From: an uncultured Christensenellaceae bacterium
GTDB taxonomy: Bacteria; Bacillota; Clostridia; Christensenellales; UBA3700
Length of the DNA: 64,000 bases
Direction: 5' to 3'
NCBI GenBank assembly: GCA_910588545.1
Contig: CAJUOU010000003.1
Span: forward strand, 1 to 64,000
The position numbers were made by a program, and so were the translations under genes. Every line of letters begins with the position of its first letter. Positions within the stretch are counted from its first letter, which is position 1. Below, piece by piece: positions 52,623 to 61,989 of this stretch. The notes under the pieces are model-generated. The model did not search any database, was not told the DNA's origin, and saw only the letters and a program-made list of their open reading frames with translations.

Positions 52623-55600
52623 TTAAATTTCATCCCCACCAAGTGAGAACAAGTCGTCGTCTTCCTCAAAATCGAACTTATCAACATGCTCGCCTGTCTC
52701 GAAAATTTCCATTTCTTGACTTTGAGCCAAGTTAGCTTCCATATTTTGATAGCACTTCATACCTGTACCTGCAGGAATTAATTTACCCAAAATTACATTT
52801 TCTTTTAGACCTACTAGGTTATCCACTTTGTTCTTGATAGCTGCGGAAGTCAATACTCTCGAAGTCTCTTGGAAAGATGCTGCTGACAAGAATGACTCTG
52901 CTGCCAAACTTGCTTTGGTAATACCTAGCAATGTACGTTTTGCAGTTGCAGGTCTACCGCCGTTTTGCAATGTCTTTTCGTTGTTTTCTTCATAAGTAAA
53001 GATATCATATAAATCTCCCGGTAACATATTTGTGTCGCCTTGAGTTTCAATCTTAACTTTTTTAAGCATTTGCCTTATAATAATTTCAGTATGCTTATCA
53101 TTAATGTGAACACCTGAAGAACAGTATGCGGATTGAACTTCCTTAATCAAATACTCTTGAACGCCTTTTACACCACGAGTCCTTAGCATATCTTGAGGAT
53201 ATACCGAACCTTTTGTAAGTGAAGTACCTGCCTCAACCTTATCGCCGTTTTTAACGATTACAGTTTGACCATAATTGTATTTGTACTCTTTAACATCGTT
53301 ATTATCGGATGTTATAGTGATGATTCTGTTATCCTTATCGTGAAGCACTGTACCTTGAATATCCGAAAGTATAGCCTCTCCCTTAGGTCTTCTAACTTCA
53401 AATAACTCTTCTACACGAGGCAAACCTTGTGTAATATCGTCCGCTGTAGCAACACCACCTGTGTGGAATGTTCTCATTGTAAGCTGTGTACCCGGCTCAC
53501 CGATTGATTGAGCAGCAATAACACCTACAGCCTCGCCAAGTTTAACAATGTTGCCCGATGCCATATTTGCACCATAACATTTTGCACAAACACCTTGTTT
53601 AGACTTACAAGACAATGCACTTCTTATACGAACGGCTTTTACGCCTGCTTGTTCAACCATTTTAGCTTGTTCAGCATTTAGCAAAGTATCTGCTTTTACC
53701 AAAACTTCGCCTGTTTCAGGGTGGATAATGTCTTCCATACAATATCTGCCCTTAATTCTGTCGCCAATGCCCTCAAGAGGCTTATCACTATCCGCACCCA
53801 AAATAGCAGAAACTACAAAACCTTTTGTATCGCCACAATCTTCCTCGTTTACGATACAATCTTGTGCTACGTCAACCAAACGACGAGTCAAATAACCGGA
53901 GTCTGCTGTCTTTAGCGCTGTATCCGCCAAACCTTTACGTCCACCGTGAGAAGAAATAAAGTATTCTAGTACCGACAAGCCTTCACGATAGTTAGCTTTT
54001 ACCGGTAATTCTACTGTTTTACCAGATGGGTCAGCAACCAAACCACGCATACCGCAAAGCTGAGAAATCTGTCTCATACTACCACGGGCGCCGGAGTGTG
54101 CCATCATGTAGATAGGATTGAATTTACCAAGTCCTGCTTCCAAAATCTTATCGACTTTCTTTTTAGCATCTGTCCAAGCTTGAATTACTTGGTTATATCT
54201 ATCGTCCTCGGTAAGAAGTCCACGACGGAATTTCTTTTCGATATCCAAAACAACTTGCTCGGTTTCCTTAACGATTTCATATTTCTCAGGAGGAATATGC
54301 ATATCGAACACGGATGTTGTAATTGCACCGATAGTAGAATATTTATAGCCTTGAGCCTTGATTTTATCCAATACGACAGATGTTTCTGTAGCACCCTTAT
54401 ATTTAAAGCAAGCGTCTACAATCTTTGAAAGTTGGCTCTTTCCTACCAAGAAATCAATTTCCAAATCCAAATTCATTTCTGGACTGTTGTCTTGACTGAT
54501 TGGAAGCTCAGGATTGTATCTCTTAACAAAATTCAAATCTTGTGGGATTGCCTCGTTAAAGATAAATCTACCAACCGAAGTTTTAATATTCTTTTGATAG
54601 TGTTTAACAACCTTTTCGCCGTTGATTTCAACTTCCATATCCATTGAATGACGAATACTTACCACATCTTGCAAACCGATTTCCTTTAATTGATAAGCCA
54701 TTAAAGCTTCGTTAAAGCTACGATAGCATTTCAAATTGTAAGCAGACGGATTTTCCCAATACTTATCTGCATCGATTTTGATTTCTTTATTGTTTTCGTC
54801 AACGGTTATTGCATCTTTTTGAATTGTCAAATAGTATGAACCGATAACCATATCTTGCGATGGAGAAACGATTGGGTTACCATCCGACAATTTTAAAATA
54901 TTGTTTGTTGCAAGCATTAAGAATCTAGCTTCTGCTTGAGCCTCTAAACTTAGTGGCACGTGAACAGCCATTTGGTCTCCGTCGAAGTCAGCGTTGAACG
55001 CACCGCAGGCAAGCGGATGCAATTTGATTGCTCTACCCTCAACCAATACAGGTTCGAATGCTTGTATACCAAGTCTGTGCAATGTAGGAGCACGGTTTAA
55101 AAGTACAGGGTGGTCTTTGATAACATCTTCCAAAATGTTCCATACCTCATCGGTACCTTTCATAATGTACTTTCTTGCAACTCTTATATTTAGGCAGTAG
55201 TTTAACTCTACAAGCTTTTTAATAACAAACGGTTTAAATAGCTCAAGAGCCATTTCCTTTGGAAGACCGCATTGATACATTTTCAATTCCGGACCTACAA
55301 CGATAACCGAACGACCTGAATAGTCAACACGCTTACCAAGCAAGTTTTGACGGAAACGACCTTGTTTACCTTTTAACATACCTGTCAAAGACTTTAACTC
55401 ACGTCCGCCCGGACCTGTAACAGGTTTGCCTCTTCTGCCGTTGTCAAACAAAGCATCTACAGCTTCCTGTAACATTCTTTTTTCGTTTCTGATAATGATA
55501 TCCGGAGAGCCATACTCGATAAGTTTTTTCAAACGTTTGTTACGAGTGATTACTCTTCTGTACAAATCATTCAAATCGGATGTAGCATATCTGCCACCAT

Positions 55601-56333
55601 CAAGCGGTACCATTGGGCGCAATTCAGGTGGAAGTACAGGAATAACATCCAAAATCATCCATTCAGGGCGATTACCGCTTACTCTAAACGACTCGATAAT
55701 ATCAAGTCTTTTGGAAGATTTAAGTTTTTTAGCACCCTCACTCTTTGCGATTTCTTTTTTAAGTTTTTCTGCCTCTTTATCCAAATCAAGTTGCTTTAGC
55801 AATTCTTTGATTGCCTCTGCACCCATCATAGCTTTAAAGCTGTCTCTACCAAACTTTTCTTGCGCCTCACGGTATTCTTGGTCATTGATAGTTTGTTTGT
55901 ATGCGAAATCCGTTTGACCCGGGTCAATAACGATAAATCTTGAAAAATACAATACACTATCCAATTCCTTAATACCCAAATCCAAGCATAAGCCGATTGA
56001 GCTAGGTGTACCTTTGTAATACCAAATGTGAGAAACAGGAGCGGCAAGTTCGATATGTCCCATTCTTTCACGACGGACTTTACTGTCTGTCACCAAAACG
56101 CCGCATCTATCGCAAATAGTGCCCTCGTTTTTCTTTTTATATTTACCGCAAGCACATTCCCAACTGCGAGAAGGTCCGAAGATTACCTCGCAGAAAAGAC
56201 CGCCTTTTTCGGGTTTTTGTGTTCTATAGTTAATTGTTTCGGCATTAACAACTTCGCCTTTAGACCAACTTCTGATTTTATCCGGAGATGCAACTCCTAT
56301 TTGGATAGAACTGAAATTATTTAATTCAAACAT
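52623..56333 (-). CDS. rpoC: RNA polymerase beta' subunit
   Basis: 1236 residues: N-terminal zinc site (CACGKYKKKNEGTICDRCG, about 60-78), the catalytic metal-binding NADFDGDQMAVHVP (about 450), the bridge-helix and trigger-loop region (GARGSMRQISQL, TMRTFHTGG), and the second zinc cluster CKSKQGVCAKCYG. The C-terminus ends in an acidic tail with DDDLFSLGG. It follows rpoB by 12 bp. An AGGTAG-like site precedes the ATG. Confidence 0.98.
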   Translation of the reverse strand: MFELNNFSSIQIGVASPDKIRSWSKGEVVNAETINYRTQKPEKGGLFCEVIFGPSRSWECACGKYKKKNEGTICDRCGVLVTDSKVRRERMGHIELAAPVSHIWYYKGTPSSIGLCLDLGIKELDSVLYFSRFIVIDPGQTDFAYKQTINDQEYREAQEKFGRDSFKAMMGAEAIKELLKQLDLDKEAEKLKKEIAKSEGAKKLKSSKRLDIIESFRVSGNRPEWMILDVIPVLPPELRPMVPLDGGRYATSDLNDLYRRVITRNKRLKKLIEYGSPDIIIRNEKRMLQEAVDALFDNGRRGKPVTGPGGRELKSLTGMLKGKQGRFRQNLLGKRVDYSGRSVIVVGPELKMYQCGLPKEMALELFKPFVIKKLVELNYCLNIRVARKYIMKGTDEVWNILEDVIKDHPVLLNRAPTLHRLGIQAFEPVLVEGRAIKLHPLACGAFNADFDGDQMAVHVPLSLEAQAEARFLMLATNNILKLSDGNPIVSPSQDMVIGSYYLTIQKDAITVDENNKEIKIDADKYWENPSAYNLKCYRSFNEALMAYQLKEIGLQDVVSIRHSMDMEVEINGEKVVKHYQKNIKTSVGRFIFNEAIPQDLNFVKRYNPELPISQDNSPEMNLDLEIDFLVGKSQLSKIVDACFKYKGATETSVVLDKIKAQGYKYSTIGAITTSVFDMHIPPEKYEIVKETEQVVLDIEKKFRRGLLTEDDRYNQVIQAWTDAKKKVDKILEAGLGKFNPIYMMAHSGARGSMRQISQLCGMRGLVADPSGKTVELPVKANYREGLSVLEYFISSHGGRKGLADTALKTADSGYLTRRLVDVAQDCIVNEEDCGDTKGFVVSAILGADSDKPLEGIGDRIKGRYCMEDIIHPETGEVLVKADTLLNAEQAKMVEQAGVKAVRIRSALSCKSKQGVCAKCYGANMASGNIVKLGEAVGVIAAQSIGEPGTQLTMRTFHTGGVATADDITQGLPRVEELFEVRRPKGEAILSDIQGTVLHDKDNRIITITSDNNDVKEYKYNYGQTVIVKNGDKVEAGTSLTKGSVYPQDMLRTRGVKGVQEYLIKEVQSAYCSSGVHINDKHTEIIIRQMLKKVKIETQGDTNMLPGDLYDIFTYEENNEKTLQNGGRPATAKRTLLGITKASLAAESFLSAASFQETSRVLTSAAIKNKVDNLVGLKENVILGKLIPAGTGMKCYQNMEANLAQSQEMEIFETGEHVDKFDFEEDDDLFSLGGDEI

Positions 56334-56345
56334 TTTCTACCTCCG

Positions 56346-59300
56346 TTACTCTTTATCGTCATTACCGATACCGATGTCAAACAAATCGCCTGCATTTATA
56401 TCGTTATTTGACTCACTTGCAATATCAAACAATTCCCCGGCGTTGATACCGTCATCGCCTGTAGGATTGTCATTGATACTGAAACCTAACAAATCGTCAT
56501 CTTCAAATGAGAAATCATCCATATTGTAAGAATTATCATTGTCTATACCGAAAATATCAAGTTCACTGTTACCGCCACCTATAATATCAATCTCTTTAAG
56601 CTCTTTTGGCTCTACATAAGGAGTATTCATGCCTTTAGAGCTGTAAGTATCGATACTGATTTCGTCGCCATTATCGTTAAGTGTACGAACATCCAAACAC
56701 AATGAGCGGAACTCTCTTACCAATACCTTGAATGCCTCTGGAATACCCGGCTCGCAAATAGCATTGCCCTTAACAATAGAGTTGTAAATATTTGTACGTC
56801 CCTCTACGTCATCCGATTTAACAGTCAAAATCTCTTGCAAGATATGTGATGCACCATAAGCTTCCAATGCCCAAATTTCCATCTCACCGAATCTTTGACC
56901 ACCGAACTGAGCTTTACCGCCAAGTGGTTGTTGAGTTACTAGTGAGTATGAGCCTGTAGCTCTTGCGTGAATCTTATCGTCAACCAAGTGGATAAGTTTC
57001 AACATGTACATATAACCTACTGTTACAGGGTTTTCAAACGCTTCGCCTGTTCTTCCGTCAAACAACTTGATTTTACCGCTAGGGCTTAAATTGTTCTCGA
57101 TGAATAGTTTTTTGATATCATCCTCGGATGCACCATCAAATACAGGAGTTTCTACTTTCCAATTCAACATTTTTGCAACATAGCCCAAGTGAACTTCAAG
57201 CACCTGTCCGATATTCATACGTGAAGGCACGCCCAATGGGTTAAGCACGATTTGAAGTGGTGTACCGTCTTCCATAAATGGCATATCTTCCTTTGGAAGA
57301 ACTCTTGAAACAACACCCTTGTTTCCGTGACGACCTGCCATCTTATCGCCTACGCCAAGTTTACGTTTTTGAGCAACATAAACTACAACTTTCATATTTA
57401 CACCAGGAGAAAGCTCGTCCTTATTAGCTCTTGTAAATACTTTTACGTCAACAACAATACCTTTTTGTCCGTGAGGCAATCTTAATGATGTATCTCTTAC
57501 ATCCCTTACCTTTTCGCCGAACATTGCTCTTAGCAATCTATCCTCCGGTGTAAGGTCTGTTTCTCCCTTAGGAGTAACTTTACCGACCAAAATGTCTTCA
57601 CTTGAAACTGTGCTACCGATTTGAATAATACCGTCCTCGTCAAGGTTTTTAATCATATCGTCGCTCAAGTTAGGAATATCGCGAGTAATTTGTTCTGCAC
57701 CCAATTTACTGTCACGAGACTCGATTTCGTATTCTTCGATATGAACGGATGTAAACACATCGTCCTTTACCAAATCTTCACTGATAAGTATTGCGTCCTC
57801 GTAGTTATAACCCTCCCAAGACATGAAACCGATAAGAATATTCTTACCAAGTGCAAGTTCGCCTTGTGAAGTTGCAGGACCGTCTGCGATTATCTCGCCT
57901 TTATTTACTTTTTGTCCCAACGAAACAATAGGTCTTTGGTTAATGCAAGTACCTTGGTTTGACCTTTCAAACTTACGCATATAGTACTCTTTTCTGCCAC
58001 CGTCATCATTGGTTATGACAACTTTTTCGCCGTCTACATAAGTAACTGTACCATCAATTTCAGACAAAATACATACGCCGCTGTCATAAGCGATTCTATG
58101 TTCGATACCTGTTGCAATGATAGGAGCTTCTGTTTTGATTAGAGGAACTGCCTGACGTTGCATGTTCGAGCCCATTAGTGCACGGGATGTATCGTCGTTC
58201 TCAAGGAACGGAATAAGTGATGCAGCAACCGAAACCAACTGCTTAGGGCTAACGTCCATATAGTCAACACGGCTTGCATCCACTTCGCGAATATCTTCAC
58301 GGATACGGCAAGTAACACGCTTATTTTTAAAGCTACCGTCCTCGTTAAGTTCCACGTTTGCTTGTGCAACAACATATTTATCCTCTTCGTCAGCTTGCAA
58401 GTACTCAACACAATCCGTAACTATACCATTAGCTTTATCAACCTTACGGTAAGGTGCTTCAATAAAACCATATTTGTTTACTTTTGCATAAGTTGCAAGT
58501 GAGGAAATAAGTCCGATATTTTGACCTTCAGGAGTCTCAATAGGACACATTCTACCATAGTGAGAGTGGTGAACGTCACGAACTTCAAAGCCTGCACACT
58601 CTCTGTTCAAACCGCCAGGTCCCAAAGCCGACAGCTTTCTTTTATGAGTAAGCTCTGCGATTGGATTGTGATGGTCCATGAATTGTGACAACTGTGAAGA
58701 ACAGAAAAATTCTTTAATTACACTTGTTACGGGTTTGATATTGATATAAGATTGTGCGGTTTGCTCATTGTCGTCTTGAGTAACGCTCATTCTTTCCTTG
58801 ATAACTTTTTCAAGTCTTACCAAACCTACACGCATTTGATTTTGCAACAACTCGCCTACCGCTCTTACTCTTCTGTTTGCCAAGTGGTCGATATTATCGA
58901 TTTCGCCAAAGCCGGAAGCGTGAGCCAAGTTGATATTCATAGTTGCAATAATATCATCCATTGTGATATGTTTTACAACTAATTCCTTTGCATTTTCCTT
59001 AATAGCGTTGATAAGTGCTTCCCCGCTGTAGTCTTGCATCATTTGCTTTAATACAGGGTAGTAAACTCTTTCGTTAATACCAAGCTCTTCAGCATTACAA
59101 TCAACAAACGCATTGATATCAACAGTGTTGTTACCAATCATTTTGAAAACGCCGCCGTCTCCGTTTGCATTGTATAGCAATACTTCGTTAATACCTGCGT
59201 TTTGAATATTCAATGCCACTTCTTCGGAAATTACCTCTCCTTTAGTTACAAAAATCTCGCCGTCCTCGCTAACGATATCGCTTGCAGCAGTTTGATTTGC

Positions 59301-60167
59301 AATACGAGTTGCAATGGATAATTTTTTATTGAATTTATATCTTCCGACTCTTTGAGTATCGTACCTCTTACTGTCAAAGAACATATTGTTAATCAATTCG
59401 GTAACGCCGTCAATAGTAGGAACTTCTCCGCTCTTCAATTTTTTGAAAAGCTCTATTTTAGCATCGTCCACATTGCGTGCAATATCTTTTTCGATAGTAT
59501 CTTTAAGCATTTGATTGTCACCGAACAACTCAAAAATTTGTTCGTCGGTTCCAAATCCCAAAGCTCTTATAAATGTAGTTGCCGGCAATTTTCTTTTTCT
59601 GTCAACCACAACATATAAAATATTGTTGGAATCTTGTTTAAACTCAAGCCAAGCACCTCTGTTAGGAATAACAGTTGTATCAAAACGGTCAATACCATTC
59701 CTATCCTTTTGTGCTGTTGTGTAAACACCCGGGCTTCTTACAAGCTGCGAAACAATAACACGCTCCGCACCATTGATAATGAAAGAACCGCTGTCAGTCA
59801 TCAACGGAAACTCGCCCATAAATACTTCGTTATCAATAGCTATAGGCTCGCCGTCCGCATTCTTTTTAATTAACCTGACTTTAACTTTCAAAGGTACTGC
59901 GTAAGTAGTATCTCTATCTTTACACTCCTTTACGGAATACTTTGGATTCATATCCAAATAGTAATCCAAAAATTGAAGTTCCATTCTGCCCGCATGGTCT
60001 TTAACAGGCGAAAAATCTTGCAAAACTTCGCCAATTCCTTTCTCCAAGAAATTTTTGTAAGAGTCCTTTTGCAAAGCGATAAAATATGGTATATCGATAG
60101 TCTCTTTTATGTTGCTGAAAGAAACTCTTTCTGTCTTGCCATATTTAACTTTGTGAATATTTGACAT
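56346..60167 (-). CDS. rpoB: RNA polymerase beta subunit
   Basis: 1273 residues. Features are the rifampicin-region motif SSQLSQFMDHHNPIAELTHK (about 475-494), RMCPIETPEGQNIGL, GDKMAGRHGNKGV and the C-terminal PLGGKAQFGGQRFGEMEVW-like segment (read here with EIW). The last 85 residues or so are an acidic extension with repeated short motifs (INAGELFDIA, INAGDLFDIG). Expressed from a promoter at 60242-60270. The usual upstream neighbours rplJ and rplL are absent. Confidence 0.98.
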   Translation of the reverse strand: MSNIHKVKYGKTERVSFSNIKETIDIPYFIALQKDSYKNFLEKGIGEVLQDFSPVKDHAGRMELQFLDYYLDMNPKYSVKECKDRDTTYAVPLKVKVRLIKKNADGEPIAIDNEVFMGEFPLMTDSGSFIINGAERVIVSQLVRSPGVYTTAQKDRNGIDRFDTTVIPNRGAWLEFKQDSNNILYVVVDRKRKLPATTFIRALGFGTDEQIFELFGDNQMLKDTIEKDIARNVDDAKIELFKKLKSGEVPTIDGVTELINNMFFDSKRYDTQRVGRYKFNKKLSIATRIANQTAASDIVSEDGEIFVTKGEVISEEVALNIQNAGINEVLLYNANGDGGVFKMIGNNTVDINAFVDCNAEELGINERVYYPVLKQMMQDYSGEALINAIKENAKELVVKHITMDDIIATMNINLAHASGFGEIDNIDHLANRRVRAVGELLQNQMRVGLVRLEKVIKERMSVTQDDNEQTAQSYINIKPVTSVIKEFFCSSQLSQFMDHHNPIAELTHKRKLSALGPGGLNRECAGFEVRDVHHSHYGRMCPIETPEGQNIGLISSLATYAKVNKYGFIEAPYRKVDKANGIVTDCVEYLQADEEDKYVVAQANVELNEDGSFKNKRVTCRIREDIREVDASRVDYMDVSPKQLVSVAASLIPFLENDDTSRALMGSNMQRQAVPLIKTEAPIIATGIEHRIAYDSGVCILSEIDGTVTYVDGEKVVITNDDGGRKEYYMRKFERSNQGTCINQRPIVSLGQKVNKGEIIADGPATSQGELALGKNILIGFMSWEGYNYEDAILISEDLVKDDVFTSVHIEEYEIESRDSKLGAEQITRDIPNLSDDMIKNLDEDGIIQIGSTVSSEDILVGKVTPKGETDLTPEDRLLRAMFGEKVRDVRDTSLRLPHGQKGIVVDVKVFTRANKDELSPGVNMKVVVYVAQKRKLGVGDKMAGRHGNKGVVSRVLPKEDMPFMEDGTPLQIVLNPLGVPSRMNIGQVLEVHLGYVAKMLNWKVETPVFDGASEDDIKKLFIENNLSPSGKIKLFDGRTGEAFENPVTVGYMYMLKLIHLVDDKIHARATGSYSLVTQQPLGGKAQFGGQRFGEMEIWALEAYGASHILQEILTVKSDDVEGRTNIYNSIVKGNAICEPGIPEAFKVLVREFRSLCLDVRTLNDNGDEISIDTYSSKGMNTPYVEPKELKEIDIIGGGNSELDIFGIDNDNSYNMDDFSFEDDDLLGFSINDNPTGDDGINAGELFDIASESNNDINAGDLFDIGIGNDDKE

Positions 60168-60241
60168 ATTGCACTCTCCTTCCTAAAAAACTTTTAATGC
60201 CTGAAATACTTGCGCATACACCGACATTATAATACCTTACC

Positions 60242-60270
60242 ATTGTACAATAATTAATTTTTTAAGTCAA
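60242..60270 (-). promoter_or_regulatory. Promoter of rpoBC
   Basis: On the minus strand TTGACT (60270-60265), 17-bp spacer, TACAAT (60247-60242); start about 70 nt before rpoB. The stretch 60271-60497 is AT-rich with no gene seen. Confidence 0.75.
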
Positions 60271-60497
60271 ATATTTTAATTATTTATTTGATATTTATTT
60301 AATAAGATTTTACAAGCTGCGAAAACTATCGGTTTTATGACAAAAAAGCTAAATATTTCTATTAAAAAGGCAAGGATATTTTACCTAAATTTTTCATTGT
60401 AATTTTTTGGTAATTGATATTTAGCCATAATTATTCTTTTATTAAACTTGTATTTATTGAACAAAGCCAACAAAAATTGCATTTTTCACAAAAACCA

Positions 60498-60526
60498 TTG
60501 ACTTCCCAACATTTTGGGAATATAAT
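60498..60526 (+). promoter_or_regulatory. Promoter with palindromic operator, zinc-ribbon gene 1
   Basis: TTGACT (60498-60503), 17-bp spacer, TATAAT (60521-60526). The spacer is almost entirely the perfect palindrome TTCCCAA-N4-TTGGGAA (60503-60520). A repressor bound there would block RNA polymerase. The same design occurs at 61446-61475. Confidence 0.75.
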
Positions 60527-60685
60527 TAAATTACGATAATTAAATTAGCTTTAAGCTTAAATTTACCATTGCATTTCAATAAACTTGCATTAAAGTTATT
60601 AACTACTTGATTAAGTTTTGCAATAAACATGCTCAACCATGATTTGCAACGTATTTATTAAAAAGATAATTATTAGGAGAATAAA

Positions 60686-61030
60686 ATGTTTTGTAAATAT
60701 TGCGGAAACGAAATAAACGAAAAAGCTATAGTTTGCCCTAATTGCGGAGTTGCAGTAAACAACACCATTTGCCATAGCAGCGAACAAAAAACCAATGTGC
60801 TTGCTATAGTAGGATTGATTATGGCATTTTTTATGCCAATCGCAGGACTTATTTGCTCGATAATCGGATACAAAAAAGCAGGAGAATACAGTGATAACAG
60901 CAAACCTATGGCACTTGCAGGAATTATTATTAGTTCTATTATTATGGGGATAATTTTGATTATTTTATCAATTTATATAAACCTTGTTGTTTTTCTTCTA
61001 GGAGCATTTTCCGGCATGAAGGCCTTTTAA
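60686..61030 (+). CDS. Zinc-ribbon/DUF4190 membrane protein, copy 1
   Basis: 114 residues: an N-terminal zinc ribbon (CKYCGNEINEKAIVCPNCG, 3-21), a short polar linker, and two transmembrane helices with the DUF4190 look (AIVGLIMAFFMPIAGLICSI, GYKKAG, MALAGIIISSIIMG). The ribbon probably faces the cytoplasm. Function unknown. A long leader of about 150 nt follows the operator-bearing promoter. Paralogous to the gene at 61505. Confidence 0.75.
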   Translation: MFCKYCGNEINEKAIVCPNCGVAVNNTICHSSEQKTNVLAIVGLIMAFFMPIAGLICSIIGYKKAGEYSDNSKPMALAGIIISSIIMGIILIILSIYINLVVFLLGAFSGMKAF

Positions 61031-61054
61031 AAAATATCAAAGTCTGCAAACTAA

Positions 61055-61085
61055 AAATCGGTGTCAAATAAGACACCGATTTATT
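61055..61085 (+). terminator. Terminator of zinc-ribbon gene 1
   Basis: Perfect 11-bp stem AAATCGGTGTC (61055-61065) with GACACCGATTT (61072-61082). Confidence 0.8.
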
Positions 61086-61174
61086 ATATTATTTACAAAA
61101 TTAAACTTACTAAATAACACTTAAAATGTTATTTTTTTATTTAAAAAAGCATCACATAAACAATAAAATTTACT

Positions 61175-61381
61175 TTAATCCTCCAAACCCGCAAGATAAT
61201 CTATAGACACCCCAAAATACTGTGCTATTACTATTAACTTAGATAAAGTTGGTTCACTTTTACCTAGTTCCCAGCAACTGATTATTGATTTGCCTACATC
61301 TAAATCTTTTGCTAATTGAATTTGCCCAATCCCCTTTTCTAATCGCAACGCTAACAAACGCTCTGCAAATATACTTTTCAT
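61175..61381 (-). CDS. XRE-family HTH regulator
   Basis: 68 residues, a bare Cro/CI helix-turn-helix: LLALRLEKGIGQIQLAKDL, VGKSIISCWELGKSEPTLSKL, ending in YLAGLED. It lies between the two zinc-ribbon genes and diverges from the second. Its upstream region contains several TTCCCAA/TTGGGAA elements, so it probably binds them and represses both neighbours and itself. No clear ribosome site precedes the ATG. Confidence 0.85.
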   Translation of the reverse strand: MKSIFAERLLALRLEKGIGQIQLAKDLDVGKSIISCWELGKSEPTLSKLIVIAQYFGVSIDYLAGLED

Positions 61382-61402
61382 ATTAAAAATATTACCACAA
61401 TG

Positions 61403-61437
61403 TTGGGAAAAATACTTAAATTCCCAATAAATTGGAA
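61403..61437. promoter_or_regulatory. Additional operator-like sites near the XRE gene
   Basis: A half-site TTGGGAA at 61403-61409 and a near-palindrome TTCCCAA-N4-TTGGAAA at 61421-61437, just upstream of the XRE start. They probably allow autoregulation. Confidence 0.5.
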
Positions 61438-61445
61438 AAAAGCAC

Positions 61446-61475
61446 TTGACTTTCCCAATATATTGGGAGTATAAT
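61446..61475 (+). promoter_or_regulatory. Promoter with palindromic operator, zinc-ribbon gene 2
   Basis: TTGACT (61446-61451), 18-bp spacer made of TTCCCAA-N4-TTGGGAG (61452-61469), TATAAT (61470-61475). Start about 25 nt before the gene. Confidence 0.75.
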
Positions 61476-61504
61476 AAATTTATAAAATTTAGGAGGAATT
61501 ATTA

Positions 61505-61843
61505 ATGTTTTGCACTAATTGTGGTAAAGAAATCAATGATAATGCAGCAATTTGTCCATATTGCGGAGTCGTAGCAAACAAATCTGCTCTAAGCAACGCT
61601 AGCGGCAACACCAATCAATCAAACACTATGGCTATAGTTGGATTTATATTTTCTTTCTTCTTTGCACTAGTTGGCTTGATTTGCTCTATTATCGGATTTA
61701 AAAGAGCTCCAGAATTTGGTGGTAATGGTAAAGGTCTTGCTTTGGCAGGAATCATTATCAGCTCAATATCAATTATAATTACTATTATAGTTTTCGTAGT
61801 TGTTATTGGCGGTGCTTTGGCATTTGCCGGTTCTATGGCATAA
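61505..61843 (+). CDS. Zinc-ribbon/DUF4190 membrane protein, copy 2
   Basis: 112 residues: zinc ribbon CTNCGKEINDNAAICPYCG (3-21), a serine/asparagine linker, and two membrane helices (MAIVGFIFSFFFALVGLICS, GLALAGIIISSISIII). Clearly paralogous to copy 1, with matching spacing of all elements. AGGAGG precedes the ATG. It is co-regulated with copy 1 by the shared operator design. Confidence 0.78.
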   Translation: MFCTNCGKEINDNAAICPYCGVVANKSALSNASGNTNQSNTMAIVGFIFSFFFALVGLICSIIGFKRAPEFGGNGKGLALAGIIISSISIIITIIVFVVVIGGALAFAGSMA

Positions 61844-61856
61844 AAATAAAATGATT

Positions 61857-61883
61857 AAAGCCTGTGCAAACAGGCTTTTTTTC
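61857..61883 (+). terminator. Terminator of zinc-ribbon gene 2
   Basis: AAAGCCTG (61857-61864) with CAGGCTTT (61871-61878) and a T-run. Confidence 0.85.
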
Positions 61884-61956
61884 ATACAAAACTTTATATT
61901 ATATTAAATATATCATTAAAATAGCCTTACTAAAACAAATAAAAATTGATTGGAAT

Positions 61957-61986
61957 AAAAATACCCGCTAAAAAGCGGGTTTATTT
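61957..61986 (-). terminator. Terminator of the 155-residue membrane-protein gene
   Basis: ACCCGCT (61963-61969) with AGCGGGT (61974-61980) and T-rich flanks on the minus strand. Confidence 0.8.
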
Positions 61987-61989
61987 TTA

